Shown piece by piece: positions 33,469 through 42,614 of a DNA stretch of 60,073 nt. The number at the start of each line of letters is the position of its first letter. Positions within the stretch are counted from its first letter, which is position 1. The stretch comes from Paraburkholderia sp. CNPSo 3274. Its GTDB lineage: Bacteria > Pseudomonadota > Gammaproteobacteria > Burkholderiales > Burkholderiaceae. The stretch covers positions 1-60,073 of the forward strand of contig NZ_JAMBPR010000058.1 of the NCBI RefSeq assembly GCF_024206475.1. The letters are read 5' to 3'. Under the pieces are notes generated by a model. It saw only the letters and a program-made list of their open reading frames with translations, was not told the DNA's origin and made no database searches. The translations under genes were made by a program, and so were the position numbers.

Positions 33469-33998
33469 GACTGTCTCCTCGACATGGTTGCCATTCCTGG
33501 CGATACGAAAATCGATGCTCGAGCCTCGCACTCATTCGCTCGCGCCTCATTCAGAGAGAAGGAATCGAGAGGCGTGATTCTTGCGAGCATGACGGTGAAT
33601 TCTTCCGCGGCGATCTGGCGGAACTTCATCTTGACCACCGCAATGCGCTGCTGGGGCGGCTCGTCTGGGAGGAGCCGGTTCGCGGCATCTTCGATCACGC
33701 TCCCGCCGTCGTCGATCTTCGGCATGTTCGCGGACGTTTCGCCATCCTCAGCTTTTATCAGTAGCCAGATCGGCACGACGTCGGCGAGTCCGATGGGAAT
33801 CAGCGACGCCGCGCTTTCGCCAAAGTGGCGGCGCACGATCGCCTGGGAACAGAGCCGAATCCAGAGAAAGACGCTACCAGCGATGTTGATGCCCACCAGT
33901 ACCGCGCTCAATAAAAGCGCCCGCGAAAGCACCCTGAGATGCCCGTCATTCGGCATTTGCGCGATACGTCCGGGTAGTGTTCCGGCGGCTGTGACCAT
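33465..33998 (-). CDS. Single-span membrane protein coupled to the GH19 gene
   Basis: A 177-residue protein from ATG 33998 (GGAGG 11 bases upstream) with one strong hydrophobic segment (VLSRALLLSAVLVGINIAGS then VFLWIRL). A second weaker segment follows (ASLIPIGLADVVPIWLLI), then a hydrophilic C-terminal part of about 100 residues. Its stop overlaps the start of the GH19 gene by 4 bases. No known family was recognised. The context fits a holin-like, membrane-anchoring or immunity role for the lysozyme, but this is inference. Confidence 0.6.
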   Translation of the reverse strand: MVTAAGTLPGRIAQMPNDGHLRVLSRALLLSAVLVGINIAGSVFLWIRLCSQAIVRRHFGESAASLIPIGLADVVPIWLLIKAEDGETSANMPKIDDGGSVIEDAANRLLPDEPPQQRIAVVKMKFRQIAAEEFTVMLARITPLDSFSLNEARANECEARASIFVSPGMATMSRRQS

Positions 33999-34079
33999 GG
34001 CAAGACAAGCCTCCGCTAACGGTATCGGAGCCGGCTTTGAACAGAACGCTCGTGTGAAACGCGCCGATCGTCTTCGCAA

Positions 34080-34428
34080 ACGGGATCAAACGATATCTAA
34101 CCCGAATTCTGGAAAAATATAATTAAGCGATTTTATTATTGATTTTTTAGGCTCAAAAATCGTCGTCGAACGAATTCGATTTCTGAATATTTACTTTTAA
34201 TGTATAGCGGACCGAGGCGAGGAAACAACCGCATAGGGTTAACAAACACGACTAACCAATTAAACAAAAATATCCGCCCGACTCGATTAACACATGCGAT
34301 TTTCCTTTGATGCGTCTGTGCGCTAGCAAACACAACCCGCCGATTCTCCATGCGATAAAAACCGCACTGAATTTCGCGAAATTTGATCTAATTTAAGGGC
34401 AGGCAGGCAAACCTTGAGGAGGTGATAC
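34080..34428. other. AT-rich divergent intergenic region
   Basis: Markedly AT-rich compared with the window, with runs of A and T. It lies between the divergent membrane-protein and Ala/Pro-rich genes. Promoters for both must lie here, and the composition suggests possible xenogeneic silencing (inference). No ORF is supported. Confidence 0.5.
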
Positions 34429-35106
34429 ATGAGCGACGAAAAGAGCCCTCAAGGCTGGTGGACCACGCTGCCCGGAGTCTTGACCGCCTCAGCAACGGCG
34501 ATTACCGCTATTGGCGGTCTGATCGCGATCCTTGGCCAGCAAGGTCTCTTTCACAAGCCAGCGCCCGCAACGCCTCCGGTCGTGGCCTCGGTGGCTTCGG
34601 CGCCGGACATCGCGTCAGCGCCGGAAATAGCGGCGCCGGTGCAGGACGTTGCGGCAACTACCGTTGCGCACCCACAGACTGAAAGCGCTCCGCCACTGGC
34701 TTCTGCAGTGCCGGCTTCCGTCTCTTCGACGCACGGCGAGATCGGCAGCAACATGGCTTACTTCGCTGGTAGCTGGCAGAACATCCATCCCGCGACGGCG
34801 GGAATCCTCAAAATCCAGATTCGTATAGCGGATTCCACGATGTTCGTGCACGCGTGGGGCAAGTGCCGCCCCACCAACTGCGATTTTGGCGAGGTGCAAG
34901 CGCAAGGAATCGGGAGCAACATGGACTCGCAGCCGGGCGCGGGCGCACGCGAGGTCACAGCGCAATTCAAGAACAATATCCGCCAGCTCGCGCTCACCAT
35001 CCACCCGGCGCCGAACGATCATATCCGCGTGGAAGCCCTCACGAGCTTTATCGATCAAAGCGGACGCGCGCCGCTAGCGAAAGTACTCGTGTTTCAGCGC
35101 ATGTGA
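34429..35106 (+). CDS. Membrane-anchored protein with Ala/Pro linker and C-terminal beta domain
   Basis: A 225-residue protein with one N-terminal membrane helix (about residues 12-36, LPGVLTASATAITAIGGLIA). A low-complexity Ala/Pro/Val/Ser linker (about 44-100) follows, then a C-terminal domain of about 115 residues: YFAGSWQNIHPATAGILKIQ, a FVHAWGKCRPTNCDFGEV motif with two Cys, and a REVTAQFKNNIRQLALTI strand. The HAWGKC.P..CDFG motif recurs in small secreted beta-sandwich domains of unknown role. GAGGAGGTG before ATG 34429 is an excellent ribosome binding site. It probably sits in the inner membrane with the domain in the periplasm. Confidence 0.7.
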   Translation: MSDEKSPQGWWTTLPGVLTASATAITAIGGLIAILGQQGLFHKPAPATPPVVASVASAPDIASAPEIAAPVQDVAATTVAHPQTESAPPLASAVPASVSSTHGEIGSNMAYFAGSWQNIHPATAGILKIQIRIADSTMFVHAWGKCRPTNCDFGEVQAQGIGSNMDSQPGAGAREVTAQFKNNIRQLALTIHPAPNDHIRVEALTSFIDQSGRAPLAKVLVFQRM

Positions 35107-35166
35107 TGCCGACGGCTCGACGAGAACGATGCAGCGTCCCCACCGAGCCGCATGCCGCGTGAGCGC

Positions 35167-36175
35167 TTATAGCTCGATCTGGATGTTGGCTGCCGGGCCT
35201 GTCCAATCAAGATTGATATAGCTGGTGAAAAGATTGGCGGGTCGATAAAGGCCCGGCGCCCCGCTCTCCACCGGCACCGCATTCGCAGCAAGACGTTGCA
35301 TCACGTGCTGGCTCAGTCCGAGCGCCGCCGGAAATTTGCGCAGGCCAGTCGCGAAAAGCGCGCCTGCCCATCGGCGATGCGAGATATCGCACGCGTTCGG
35401 CTGCCACGGCGCCGGGCGTTCGAACACGACCCCGGCCGCCGCGAGACGGTTCGACATCCACACGAGCGGGCCATTCGAAAGCCCCGATTCGCCGAGACCG
35501 TAGCCGCCGCCAACATCGGCATGCGCGCCCGGGAACAGAACCTGAACGACATCGGCACGGGCATTCCAGAGCGTGGGTGTGAAGTCGACGCGTTCCTCGT
35601 CCACCGCGAGCGCCTGTAATCCGTACTTAACGTGCACGCCCAGGTCGTTGTTGCAGAACTGGAACTCATCGAGCCGCACGGGCGTCCCGTCGTCGTTGCG
35701 AATGGTCGGTATCCCGAGCGCTCCGACCGTGTCCCACACCGCAACTGAGTCCCATCGTGGTCCAGTCGAGCAGCCCCTTGTTCGTCACGAAACCTGCTAG
35801 CGAGCGCGCCGTGTAGGCGCCGCGGCTGAATCCGACGATATAGATCTTGTCGCCCGGCTGATATTGCCGCGACAGGTACGTGTAACCGCGAACGATGCGC
35901 GCAATGAGTCCGAGCCCGACAGCGCCGCCCGCCACTTTATCGAGCGGGTTGTCCCCGTTTCCCACGCCGTGAATATATTTGGCGACCTGCGCGGGCTCGC
36001 CTGCGGATTCGGGGGCCGCGATTTCAAGTTCGTTGTCGTTCGGTCCGAGCGGCGCCGAGCCCTTCAGGTTTTCAAACAACTTTTCCACGTTCGTGGGAGT
36101 CAAACCGCCCGTTCGGTTCTGAGGGTTGGGACCGTTCCATGTACCGTCGAGACACAACACAATGTTCTTGCTCAT
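35167..36175 (-). pseudogene. DUF2235 / Tle1-like phospholipase, internally deleted and frameshifted
   Basis: The N-terminal part from ATG 36175 (GAGGAG upstream) shows NIVLCLDGTWNGP, a KYIHGVGNG segment and GFSRGAYTARSLAGFVTNKG with the GxSxG nucleophile. At about 35740 the frame shifts, and roughly 60-70 codons expected between GLLD and VWDTVGALGIP seem to be missing. The C-terminal part (FPGAHADVGGGYGLGESGLS with the catalytic Asp) continues to 35167. Intact relatives are T6SS lipase effectors or household lipases. This copy is probably inactive. Confidence 0.78.
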
Positions 36176-36646
36176 CAGGGGACTCCTCATCGACTCAAGC
36201 GCGTTCGGATCGGTCCTTGAATTTAAGGTATCCCAAATGACAATCCAGCAATAATTGAAAACCGATTGTGTGCCACCGAACATTTGTGCGCATGCACATA
36301 GGCTCAAGCCGCATCGACCCGCGGCTCGCGCCTATAGAGCCTAGGCCTCGCCGCCCGAGACCGTCACGCTCGTGGTGTAAATCGGTAGAACGTCCTCGCC
36401 TTCATAGCGTTCAAGCAGGGACGCAGAGGGGTGCTATCAATTGTGACATGGTGCGGTCCTTCGAAAGTAGTCCTGTTCACGTCAGATTGTCCGAAAAGAG
36501 AAATCGACGATACAACAAGAAGGAATCGTCTGTGCTCGAAGTCGATTGCCACTGCAGAAATTCAGGTCAGCCGTACAGCGGTTCAATACAAGGCTGCACC
36601 ATTGCTGGATACCAGCCGCTCAAGATCCCAGACCGAAACGCCTGGT
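36176..36646. other. Intergenic, nothing recognised
   Basis: There are several overlapping frames without domains on either strand. Confidence 0.4.
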
Positions 36647-36826
36647 TCAGGTTGCCTCGAGGGCCGTATCGAGGTGGCAGTCCCAAGCGTCGTCGCTCAG
36701 GCGGCGCACGGCCTGCAACATCACTTCTTTGTGCGCTCCAGATGGCAACTTCAATTGCCCCGGGCTCTCTTCGAAAATCCTGTGAACTATTTTCGGCGGG
36801 TTCCCCGTGGCCGGATAATCAAACAT
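36647..36826 (-). CDS. Possible small hypothetical protein (59 aa)
   Basis: A minus-strand frame with plausible protein composition: MFDYPATGNPPKIVHRIFEE, LKLPSGAHKEVMLQAVRRLS and DDAWDCHLDTALEA. The start could be ATG 36826 or ATG 36859. The Shine-Dalgarno is weak. I do not recognise a family. Confidence 0.4.
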   Translation of the reverse strand: MFDYPATGNPPKIVHRIFEESPGQLKLPSGAHKEVMLQAVRRLSDDAWDCHLDTALEAT

Positions 36827-36859
36827 TGAAATGGTGGTATTCCGGGTTGGAATACTCAA

Positions 36860-37291
36860 AAAGGCACGCCAGAGCAGATTTTGGCGTGCAACAATTCAGA
36901 TAACTGATTGTTGAGCCCCGAGGTCACGCTTAAGAATGCCTGCGGCGTGCGCGTGACGCTGCCCGGAGGTCGCACCTCCTGGGCTTGTGATACATCGAAT
37001 GGAAATTAGTCACCACCATCTCTCTCTTTGGAGGCATCTACCGATGATGCTGACCGCCGGCTGTCCATAGCGCCCCCCAGTCGGTGGTCATTTTTTGCCT
37101 GCATTCCCTTTCCTGCTGTCCAGGCGGCCTGCCTTCGTTGCGGGCTCATGGCCTACGCTGGAAGGCCCTCAGCATCAGAAAAGGGCCAAACTGCTCAACC
37201 TCACAATTTGAGCAGCTTGCCCCTCGGTACCGCTCTCTCAACGATGCCCGGTCTTGCCGATGCTTCCTCGTTTGAGGGCTTACGCCACCTA
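36860..37291. other. Intergenic, nothing recognised
   Basis: No frame with coding character was found. It ends at the stop of the minus-strand wrbA. Confidence 0.4.
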
Positions 37292-37894
37292 TCAGGAAGC
37301 GAGTTTCGACGCCAACTCGGCGACGTGCTTGCCCTGGTAGCGCGCGATGTCCAACTCATTCGCGCTCGGCTGACGGCTGCCGTCCGCGCCCGCCAGCGTC
37401 GTCGCGCCGTACGGCGTGCCGCCGGTGATTTCGTCCATCTTCGTGAGGCCCGCGCAAGCGTACGGGACACCGACGATGACCATACCGTGGTGGAGCAGCG
37501 TCGAGTGGAAAGACGAAATCGTGGTCTCCTGTCCGCCGTGCTGCGTGCCGGTCGAAGCGAACACGCTGCCAATCTTGCCGACCAGCGCGCCCTTCATCCA
37601 CAGCCCGCCGGTTTGGTCGAGGAAGTTGCGCATTTGCGCAGCCATGTTGCCGAAGCGGGTCGGTGTGCCGAAGATGATGGCGTCGTAGTCGGCGAGTTCG
37701 TCGACCGTAGCAACGGGTGCAGCCTGGTCCAGCTTGATGCCAGCCGCCTTCGCCTGCTCGGAGGGAATCGTCTCGGGCACACGCTTGAGCGTCACGGTCG
37801 CGCCTGCGACCGACTTTGCACCTTCAGCGATAGCGCTTGCCATCGTTTCGATGTGACCATACGAGGAGTAATACAGCACTAGAATTTTGGCCAT
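37292..37894 (-). CDS. wrbA: NAD(P)H:quinone oxidoreductase, WrbA type
   Basis: A 200-residue flavodoxin-like protein. The FMN phosphate loop is LVLYYSSYGHIETMA at the N-terminus, followed by YDAIIFGTPTRFGNMAAQMR, the WrbA-specific insertion FLDQTGGLWMKGALVGKIGS, ASTGTQHGGQETTI, and HHGMVIVGVPYA. WrbA reduces quinones by two electrons, avoiding semiquinone radicals, and forms tetramers. Length and motifs match the family fully. It is monocistronic, divergent from the downstream plus-strand genes. Confidence 0.95.
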   Translation of the reverse strand: MAKILVLYYSSYGHIETMASAIAEGAKSVAGATVTLKRVPETIPSEQAKAAGIKLDQAAPVATVDELADYDAIIFGTPTRFGNMAAQMRNFLDQTGGLWMKGALVGKIGSVFASTGTQHGGQETTISSFHSTLLHHGMVIVGVPYACAGLTKMDEITGGTPYGATTLAGADGSRQPSANELDIARYQGKHVAELASKLAS

Positions 37895-38644
37895 TTGAGT
37901 TATCCAGGTTTACATGGCGACCTAAAAGGTCGATTAGGACTGCTGTCCGGCGCGCCGCAATGACGTGCGAAACTCTATGCGCGACGCACAAACGGACCCT
38001 TCTCACCGGCAACATCGAGTTGGTGATTCTCAGGACTCGAGAGAGTCAAAACCTCTGACTTCGGTGTTGCACTGAGGACTTGCTGCAGCGGGTTAGTACG
38101 GCAACACCCGCGTCGTTACGCAGCCTCGTCGTCATGCATGCATGACGACGACAGCAAGCGATAGCCACAAAGCTTACGCGAACACCATGTGGAGTCAATC
38201 GCGTTTCGCGGTACTCTCTGTCGCGTTTTGGTTGACGAAGGCTGGGTGGCGATGACTGGTGATCATTTAGAAATGGCATGACTAAATATGGTTCAGTTCA
38301 AGCAATGCGTGACCTTCCTGTAACACAACGTTTTATAACAAAAATGGCACACATTTAAGCGCAATGCATTAATACTTGTCTCGCGAGAATCGTTTCCTGA
38401 CCCAGAAACGCAATGCCCAGATCACGCGGAAACGCGCTTGGAAATCGTGGAAAACGCAGTAGACTTTAACTGGAGGTAGACGTGGAGAAGCCAGAACAAT
38501 ATCCCGGGTTAAGCTGGGATGTCAGTTGCACCGGAAAGGAATTTCCGCAAGGCAGACAATCCATTCTTCCCGATGACTTGATAGATACCGATGGATGCAG
38601 TCGGTGGCAGGCGGCTGGAGAACATAACTTCCATGGAGTATGTG
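37895..38644. other. 750-base divergent intergenic region
   Basis: No gene was recognised. It contains a perfect 24-bp palindrome (38127-38150) and a comparatively AT-rich part at about 38270-38400. Promoters for wrbA (minus) and the secreted-protein pair (plus) are expected here. Confidence 0.5.
38127..38150. promoter_or_regulatory. Perfect 24-bp palindrome
   Basis: The sequence is CGTCGTCATGCA followed by its exact reverse complement. It lies 233 bases upstream of the wrbA start and about 500 bases before the next plus-strand gene. It could be an operator or a cruciform-forming site. Confidence 0.45.
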
Positions 38645-39022
38645 ATGGTAACCAGATCACAATGGCGAACGTTGCTTTCCCTGACTGTCCTGTTGCTGGC
38701 CATGATGGGCAATGTTGTGCGCGCGGAAGGCATTCCGATTGTCACAGGTCAGCAATGGATGGCGTCCTCGGAGGCGGAGAAGAAGGCGTATCTCGTGGGT
38801 ATTGCCAATCTGCTTGACGTCGAGCGCGCCTACGCCAGCGCCGCGGCGAACAGCAACGATATTGCCCTGAGTTTCGGCAAGGGCATGCAGGGCCAGACAC
38901 TCGATAGCGTGCGTCAGGGGCTGGATACCTATTACGCGGCCAATCCCATGATGGTTCAGCACCCGGTGATTGAGACCCTCTGGTTTCAGATGGTTGCCCC
39001 CGGTCTGAAGAAGAACCAGTAA
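38645..39022 (+). CDS. Exported conserved hypothetical protein
   Basis: A 125-residue protein with an N-terminal signal sequence (WRTLLSLTVLLLAMMGNVV then RAEG). The mature part reads TGQQWMASSEAEKKAYLVGI, ANLLDVERAYASAA, GQTLDSVRQGLDTYYAANP and PVIETLWFQMVAP. The pattern W..SS..EK.AYLVGIANL..VE.AY recurs in periplasmic proteins of proteobacteria with unknown role. ATG 38645 is preferred because GGAG is 6 bases upstream; 38633 is also in frame. The lipoprotein gene follows 11 bases later, so the two form an operon. Confidence 0.72.
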   Translation: MVTRSQWRTLLSLTVLLLAMMGNVVRAEGIPIVTGQQWMASSEAEKKAYLVGIANLLDVERAYASAAANSNDIALSFGKGMQGQTLDSVRQGLDTYYAANPMMVQHPVIETLWFQMVAPGLKKNQ

Positions 39023-39033
39023 GGAAGACGATC

Positions 39034-39255
39034 ATGAAGCGACTTGGATGGATCGTTAGCGTAAGCGCTCTGATTGCCGTGACTGGCTGCACGGATATGA
39101 CCCCCCGGCAGCAGGGAACGGTGAGCGGCGGTGCGATAGGCGCGGCCGGCGGCGCGGGCATCGCAGCGATCGCGGGCGGCGATGCGTGGACCGGTGCAAT
39201 CATCGGCGGCGCGGCTGGCGCCGTGGCCGGCAATATCCGGGGTGGTCATCAGTAA
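39034..39255 (+). CDS. Glycine-zipper lipoprotein
   Basis: A 73-residue protein with a lipoprotein signal peptide (MKRLGWIVSVSALIAVTGC, lipobox VTGC). The mature part is almost entirely glycine-zipper: GGAIGAAGGAGIAAIAGGDA, then WTGAIIGGAAGAVAG. Such YMGG/OsmB-like proteins insert in or line the envelope. It is second in an operon with the exported protein at 38645. Confidence 0.82.
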   Translation: MKRLGWIVSVSALIAVTGCTDMTPRQQGTVSGGAIGAAGGAGIAAIAGGDAWTGAIIGGAAGAVAGNIRGGHQ

Positions 39256-40099
39256 CCCTCCCAGCGTGCACGCGAGGCAAACCACGTGCCATCCCTTGCT
39301 TGATGCGCTGGTTAGCCACGTGGCCCGTCCCGGGTTTTCCAGGCTCTGCCACCGCAGAGGCGTAGCGAGTGCTCCGCGCGGCGCGACTCATCTATCGTCT
39401 CCGGCTGAGACGGTGCGCCGTGTCTGTTGCAGCGCCACTTCAGAAGCGAGCGTCCGTCAATCAGCGAACATCTCCGACTACCCGAACACCCTACCGCCAT
39501 TTCTGTCCAGGTACCCCCATGCATCGTTGCCATCTTTAGTATTGATCCGGAACTCCGGCCCGATTTGCCCGATGCACAGGGGCATTGACCAGCCCTGATG
39601 ATTGGACGATTACCCGATCGTGGGGACTGCAATGACGCCCTGGTCTGCCAGGGCGTGCGCGCCGTCCTGATCCGCATCTATCTACCCGCGCTGCCCATCC
39701 CGCAGACTGCCGCTTCGCTTCAGCAACCAGTTCATTGAGCGCCTCGATGCCAGCATCCGTGAACGCATCCCGGAAGTCGCCGGTGGCCGCATGGGGACTC
39801 CTTCCGGCGGGTGGGCGCCGGCCACGAGGACCGGCGGGGGCTCGACACCCTGGACAAGCGCAAGAAGGCGCACCGCGGCGGTATCCGGTGGCTGTTGCAG
39901 GCGCGGCGCCGCTACCGCCTCGCTCCGGCCTGAGCCCCACGCCCGCCCGAAGGGCTACCGTCCGTCCTGCCGCCCAGGGGCCTGCGGCGGGACCCGTCGC
40001 GCTCGACCTCCACGATGCGCTCAAGGTCATCTTCGCGGGCGCCGCGGCGTGGCCGCGCTCGCGGGAACCTGGGAGTCTGGCAGCATGGCTGCCGCCGGT
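39256..40099. other. About 840 bases without a well-supported gene
   Basis: A 35-codon minus-strand frame at 39478-39585 (MPLCIGQIGPEFRINTKDG then NDAWGYLDRNGGRVFG) has reasonable composition and may be a small gene or the tail of a lost one. The rest is high-GC with only shadow frames. Confidence 0.35.
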
Positions 40100-40417
40100 T
40101 CATTCCCTGGGGTGCTTCATGTTTTCCGATTCGATGGCCGCATGCCATTCCTCGCTCGCCTCATCGGGTTCCAGCGCGTCGTCGATGGACGCGCTCGCGC
40201 GCTCGGCGGCCGCCCTCGCTTCGTCTGCCTCGACTTCAGGCCCCCCGTCGGTGACCTCGGGGGGCCGGATCATCTCCTTGAGCATCGCGTCCAGCTCTGG
40301 CGTGTCCCATGGAAGGTGACGCTGCATTTGCACCTTGATGTAGTGCCTCACTTCCGCATCCTGCTCAGCAGTCAGAGGCAATCCCCGGAACGTGCTTTCC
40401 GGGCCGAGCTCAATCAT
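40100..40417 (-). CDS. Conserved hypothetical protein (105 aa)
   Basis: An acidic, mostly helical protein: GLPLTAEQDAEVRHYIKVQM, QRHLPWDTPELDAMLKEMI and a Glu/Ala-rich C-terminal half (EVEADEARAAAERASASIDD). CAGGAGG precedes ATG 40417 at good distance. I do not know a function. The N-terminal EQDAEVRHYIK..M..HLPWDTPEL pattern looks conserved in plasmid-borne Burkholderiales genes. Confidence 0.6.
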   Translation of the reverse strand: MIELGPESTFRGLPLTAEQDAEVRHYIKVQMQRHLPWDTPELDAMLKEMIRPPEVTDGGPEVEADEARAAAERASASIDDALEPDEASEEWHAAIESENMKHPRE

Positions 40418-40549
40418 GGCGTCCTCCTGTTGCTAAGGCCTGCTATGTCGCAGTGTAACCCCGGTGTCATGGCCCCGCTACCTGAGCGAACGCACCCAGC
40501 AGCGCGACAGGGATGAAGTGCGGACGGAGACAAACACTAAAGCGGCAAC

Positions 40550-40939
40550 TTTGTCGCATTAATGGTCCGGCTGTGGCGAAGGTGCTCAAGCGCCTGCACT
40601 ATCCGCTTGATGTAATCCTTCTCTGCGTGCGCTGCTACGTTGCGTATCCACTGAGCGTGAGACGCCGATCAGGATCCGCCAGAAGAAGTACCTGAACAAC
40701 GGTGTCGAACAGGATCACCGTGCCATCAAGCGTCGTACCCGGCCGATGCTGGGCTTCAAGAGCTTTCGTTGTGCGCGCATCATTATCGGCGGCATCGAGT
40801 TCATGCACATGATCGTCAAAGGCCAGATGAAAGACCGTGGCATCGCGCAAACCGTCGCCCAGCAGTTCTACTCGTTGGTCGTATAAGTATTCCTCACCAT
40901 ATCGACATTTGTTTGACTCGTCTTCCTTAACGCGACAAA
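40550..40939 (+). mobile_element. Internally deleted IS6-family element
   Basis: Near-identical 13-bp inverted repeats bound the segment: TTTGTCGCATTAA at 40550-40562 and TTTGTCGCGTTAA (reverse complement) at 40927-40939. Inside, the transposase N-terminus (KRLHYPLDVILLCVRCYVAY then PLSV) is joined directly to its C-terminus (RQKKYLNNGVEQDHRAIKRR ... MLGFKSFRCARIIIGGIEFM). The DDE Asp residues are lost and the frame changes at about 40660. It could only move if a full IS6 transposase acted on its ends. Confidence 0.8.
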
Positions 40940-40950
40940 ACCCTTTCCAG

Positions 40951-41853
40951 TTAGGTAAACAAAGTGGCGTGCCGTCGAATGAAAGCCTCGACTGTCATAG
41001 GTGGCGCTCCAGTGAGGTCCTCTACAACCGTATTCGTGCCTGCAAACACGCCCTTCTGGTAATCGACCGCGACAGACATCAGATGCTGGGAAAACGTGTC
41101 GCTGAACTTTGCGTCGCTGTCCAGGCGCTTCTTGAACAGTTCCAGATCGATCGGCCGATATGTCACTTCGCGCCCTAACGCTCTGCTCATCTCCGCGGCA
41201 ATCTCATGGTGGTTCATCTCTACCGGGCCATACAATGGATAAACTTGCCCGGCATGTGGGACGGGGTCTCTGAGGATGGCGGCAATCACGCGGCCCTGGT
41301 CTTCCGCCGCAATAGGCGCATGTCGCCCCTCACCGAAAGGAAGTTGCAGCACGCCATCATTCCTGATGCTTGCCACCTGTCCGGGATAGGTCAGCCATTG
41401 CGCGAAGAAGGTAGGGCGAAGGTGTTTGACCGGCGTGCCGGACCAGTCAAAGATCCTCTCAGAAATCCAGTGATCGCGTGCGGCATGGCTCTTCGCCTCG
41501 CGGCGCGCGGAAATCTGTGACATGTTGACGATTGCGCTGATCCCCGTCTCGCGCGCAGCCTGCGCAAAGTAGGCGGTGGCCGAGACGCCGCCTGACTCGA
41601 TAGGAAACACAAAATAGGCTGAATAGATTCCTTCAAGCGCGCCGCAGACGTCGTCGATATCAGAAAGGTCTCCAACGACCACCTCGACACCCCGCGCCTT
41701 CAGCCGCTCGGACCGGTCGTCCTCCTTACGGGCCAGTGTCCGAACCCGCTCACCTGCATGCAGAAGCGCATCTGTCGCGGCTCCGCCGGTATCGCCTGTC
41801 GCGCCGGCTACAAAGATTATCCGATCAGTGATCTCCCAAAGGGCAGGCTTCAC
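40951..41853 (-). CDS. NmrA-like NAD(P)-binding protein
   Basis: About 300 residues of an atypical SDR of the NmrA/QOR2 type: an IIFVAGATGDTGGAATDALL dinucleotide motif, VVVGDLSDIDDVCGALEGIY, an AARETGISAIVNMSQISA segment, HLRPTFFAQWL, and a Rossmann C-terminal domain. Such proteins bind NAD(P) and act as quinone reductases or redox sensors. No ATG precedes the Rossmann motif; GTG 41853 is the most plausible start, 23 bases after the stop of the hydrolase remnant upstream. The native start may have been altered by the upstream rearrangement. Confidence 0.75.
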   Translation of the reverse strand: MKPALWEITDRIIFVAGATGDTGGAATDALLHAGERVRTLARKEDDRSERLKARGVEVVVGDLSDIDDVCGALEGIYSAYFVFPIESGGVSATAYFAQAARETGISAIVNMSQISARREAKSHAARDHWISERIFDWSGTPVKHLRPTFFAQWLTYPGQVASIRNDGVLQLPFGEGRHAPIAAEDQGRVIAAILRDPVPHAGQVYPLYGPVEMNHHEIAAEMSRALGREVTYRPIDLELFKKRLDSDAKFSDTFSQHLMSVAVDYQKGVFAGTNTVVEDLTGAPPMTVEAFIRRHATLFT

Positions 41854-41875
41854 GCAGATCCTCGACGGCTCGGAC

Positions 41876-42420
41876 CTATAGCCCTTTCGCCTCGAGCCAC
41901 GAACGGATCGACTGGACAAGCTCGATCTTGCGCTCGAGTGGAAGCCAATGGCGAGCGGGAAGGTTCGCGACGGAAAGGTCATCGCAACTGGCGTGCATCG
42001 GTTCTCCGAGGCGGCCGCGGTTAATGTCGCAGATCGCATCCCAATCGCCGTTCACGAACAGCACGGACTGGCGCAGACGGCCGTTGTCAGGTGCAGCCGA
42101 GGCGTACGCGATATTGACCGCGTCGTTCAGGTACCACGCATTGGCTGGGCGGAATCCACTGCCGCGAAACGACTCGACCAAAGCATCGAAGTCAGCAGGT
42201 GGCCACATCGTCGGGTCAGGGGACGTGGCCGGGGCGCGATGAGCCGAGCCATAGCGGCCTCCGTTATGCGTGATCAAAGCCGACGGAGAGATCATGCCTG
42301 CGGACGCAGGATTTCCTGGCCGATAGAGCGACGCGAGCGCCGCTGGAATGTCTGCCTCGAAGTCGCTCACCGTCTGTTCAAAGTGGGGCAGGTAAAAACG
42401 GTAGTAGATACTATGGAGGG
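41876..42420 (-). pseudogene. Alpha/beta hydrolase (epoxide hydrolase-like) C-terminal remnant
   Basis: It contains YYRFYLPHFEQTVSDFEADI, PAALASLYRPGNPASAGMIS, FRGSGFRPANAWYLNDAV and VLFVNGDWDAICDINRGRLG, ending in LPARHWLPLERKIELVQSIR then SWLEAKG. This is the lid plus C-terminal part with the acid (GDWDAIC) and His (RHW). The N-terminal half with the nucleophilic Asp is gone. The break at about 42420 coincides with IS110-like sequence on the other strand. Confidence 0.75.
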
Positions 42421-42488
42421 GCCGCGGAAGTAAGCCTCCTGGAGTAAAACGAGGATTCCGACACCCGTTTTCCGAGAGGAGTACGCAA

Positions 42489-42605
42489 ATGAATGCGCCT
42501 CGCACAGCCCCTCACGGGCAAGATACAACCATCACCGGATCGCTGTATGTCGCCTTTGAACTGGGTGACAGGAGCTGGAAGCTTTCGCTGGGCGATGGGG
42601 TGCGC
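42489..42605 (+). pseudogene. IS110-like transposase N-terminal fragment
   Basis: MNAPRTAPHGQD then SLYVAFELGDRSWKLSLGDG matches the first strands of one IS110-type transposase group (LYVAFELG..WKL..GDG). A GAGAGGAG Shine-Dalgarno precedes the ATG. Similarity ends at about 42605, just before the aldo/keto reductase stop on the other strand. Confidence 0.6.
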
Positions 42606-42614
42606 GCGCTCAGT

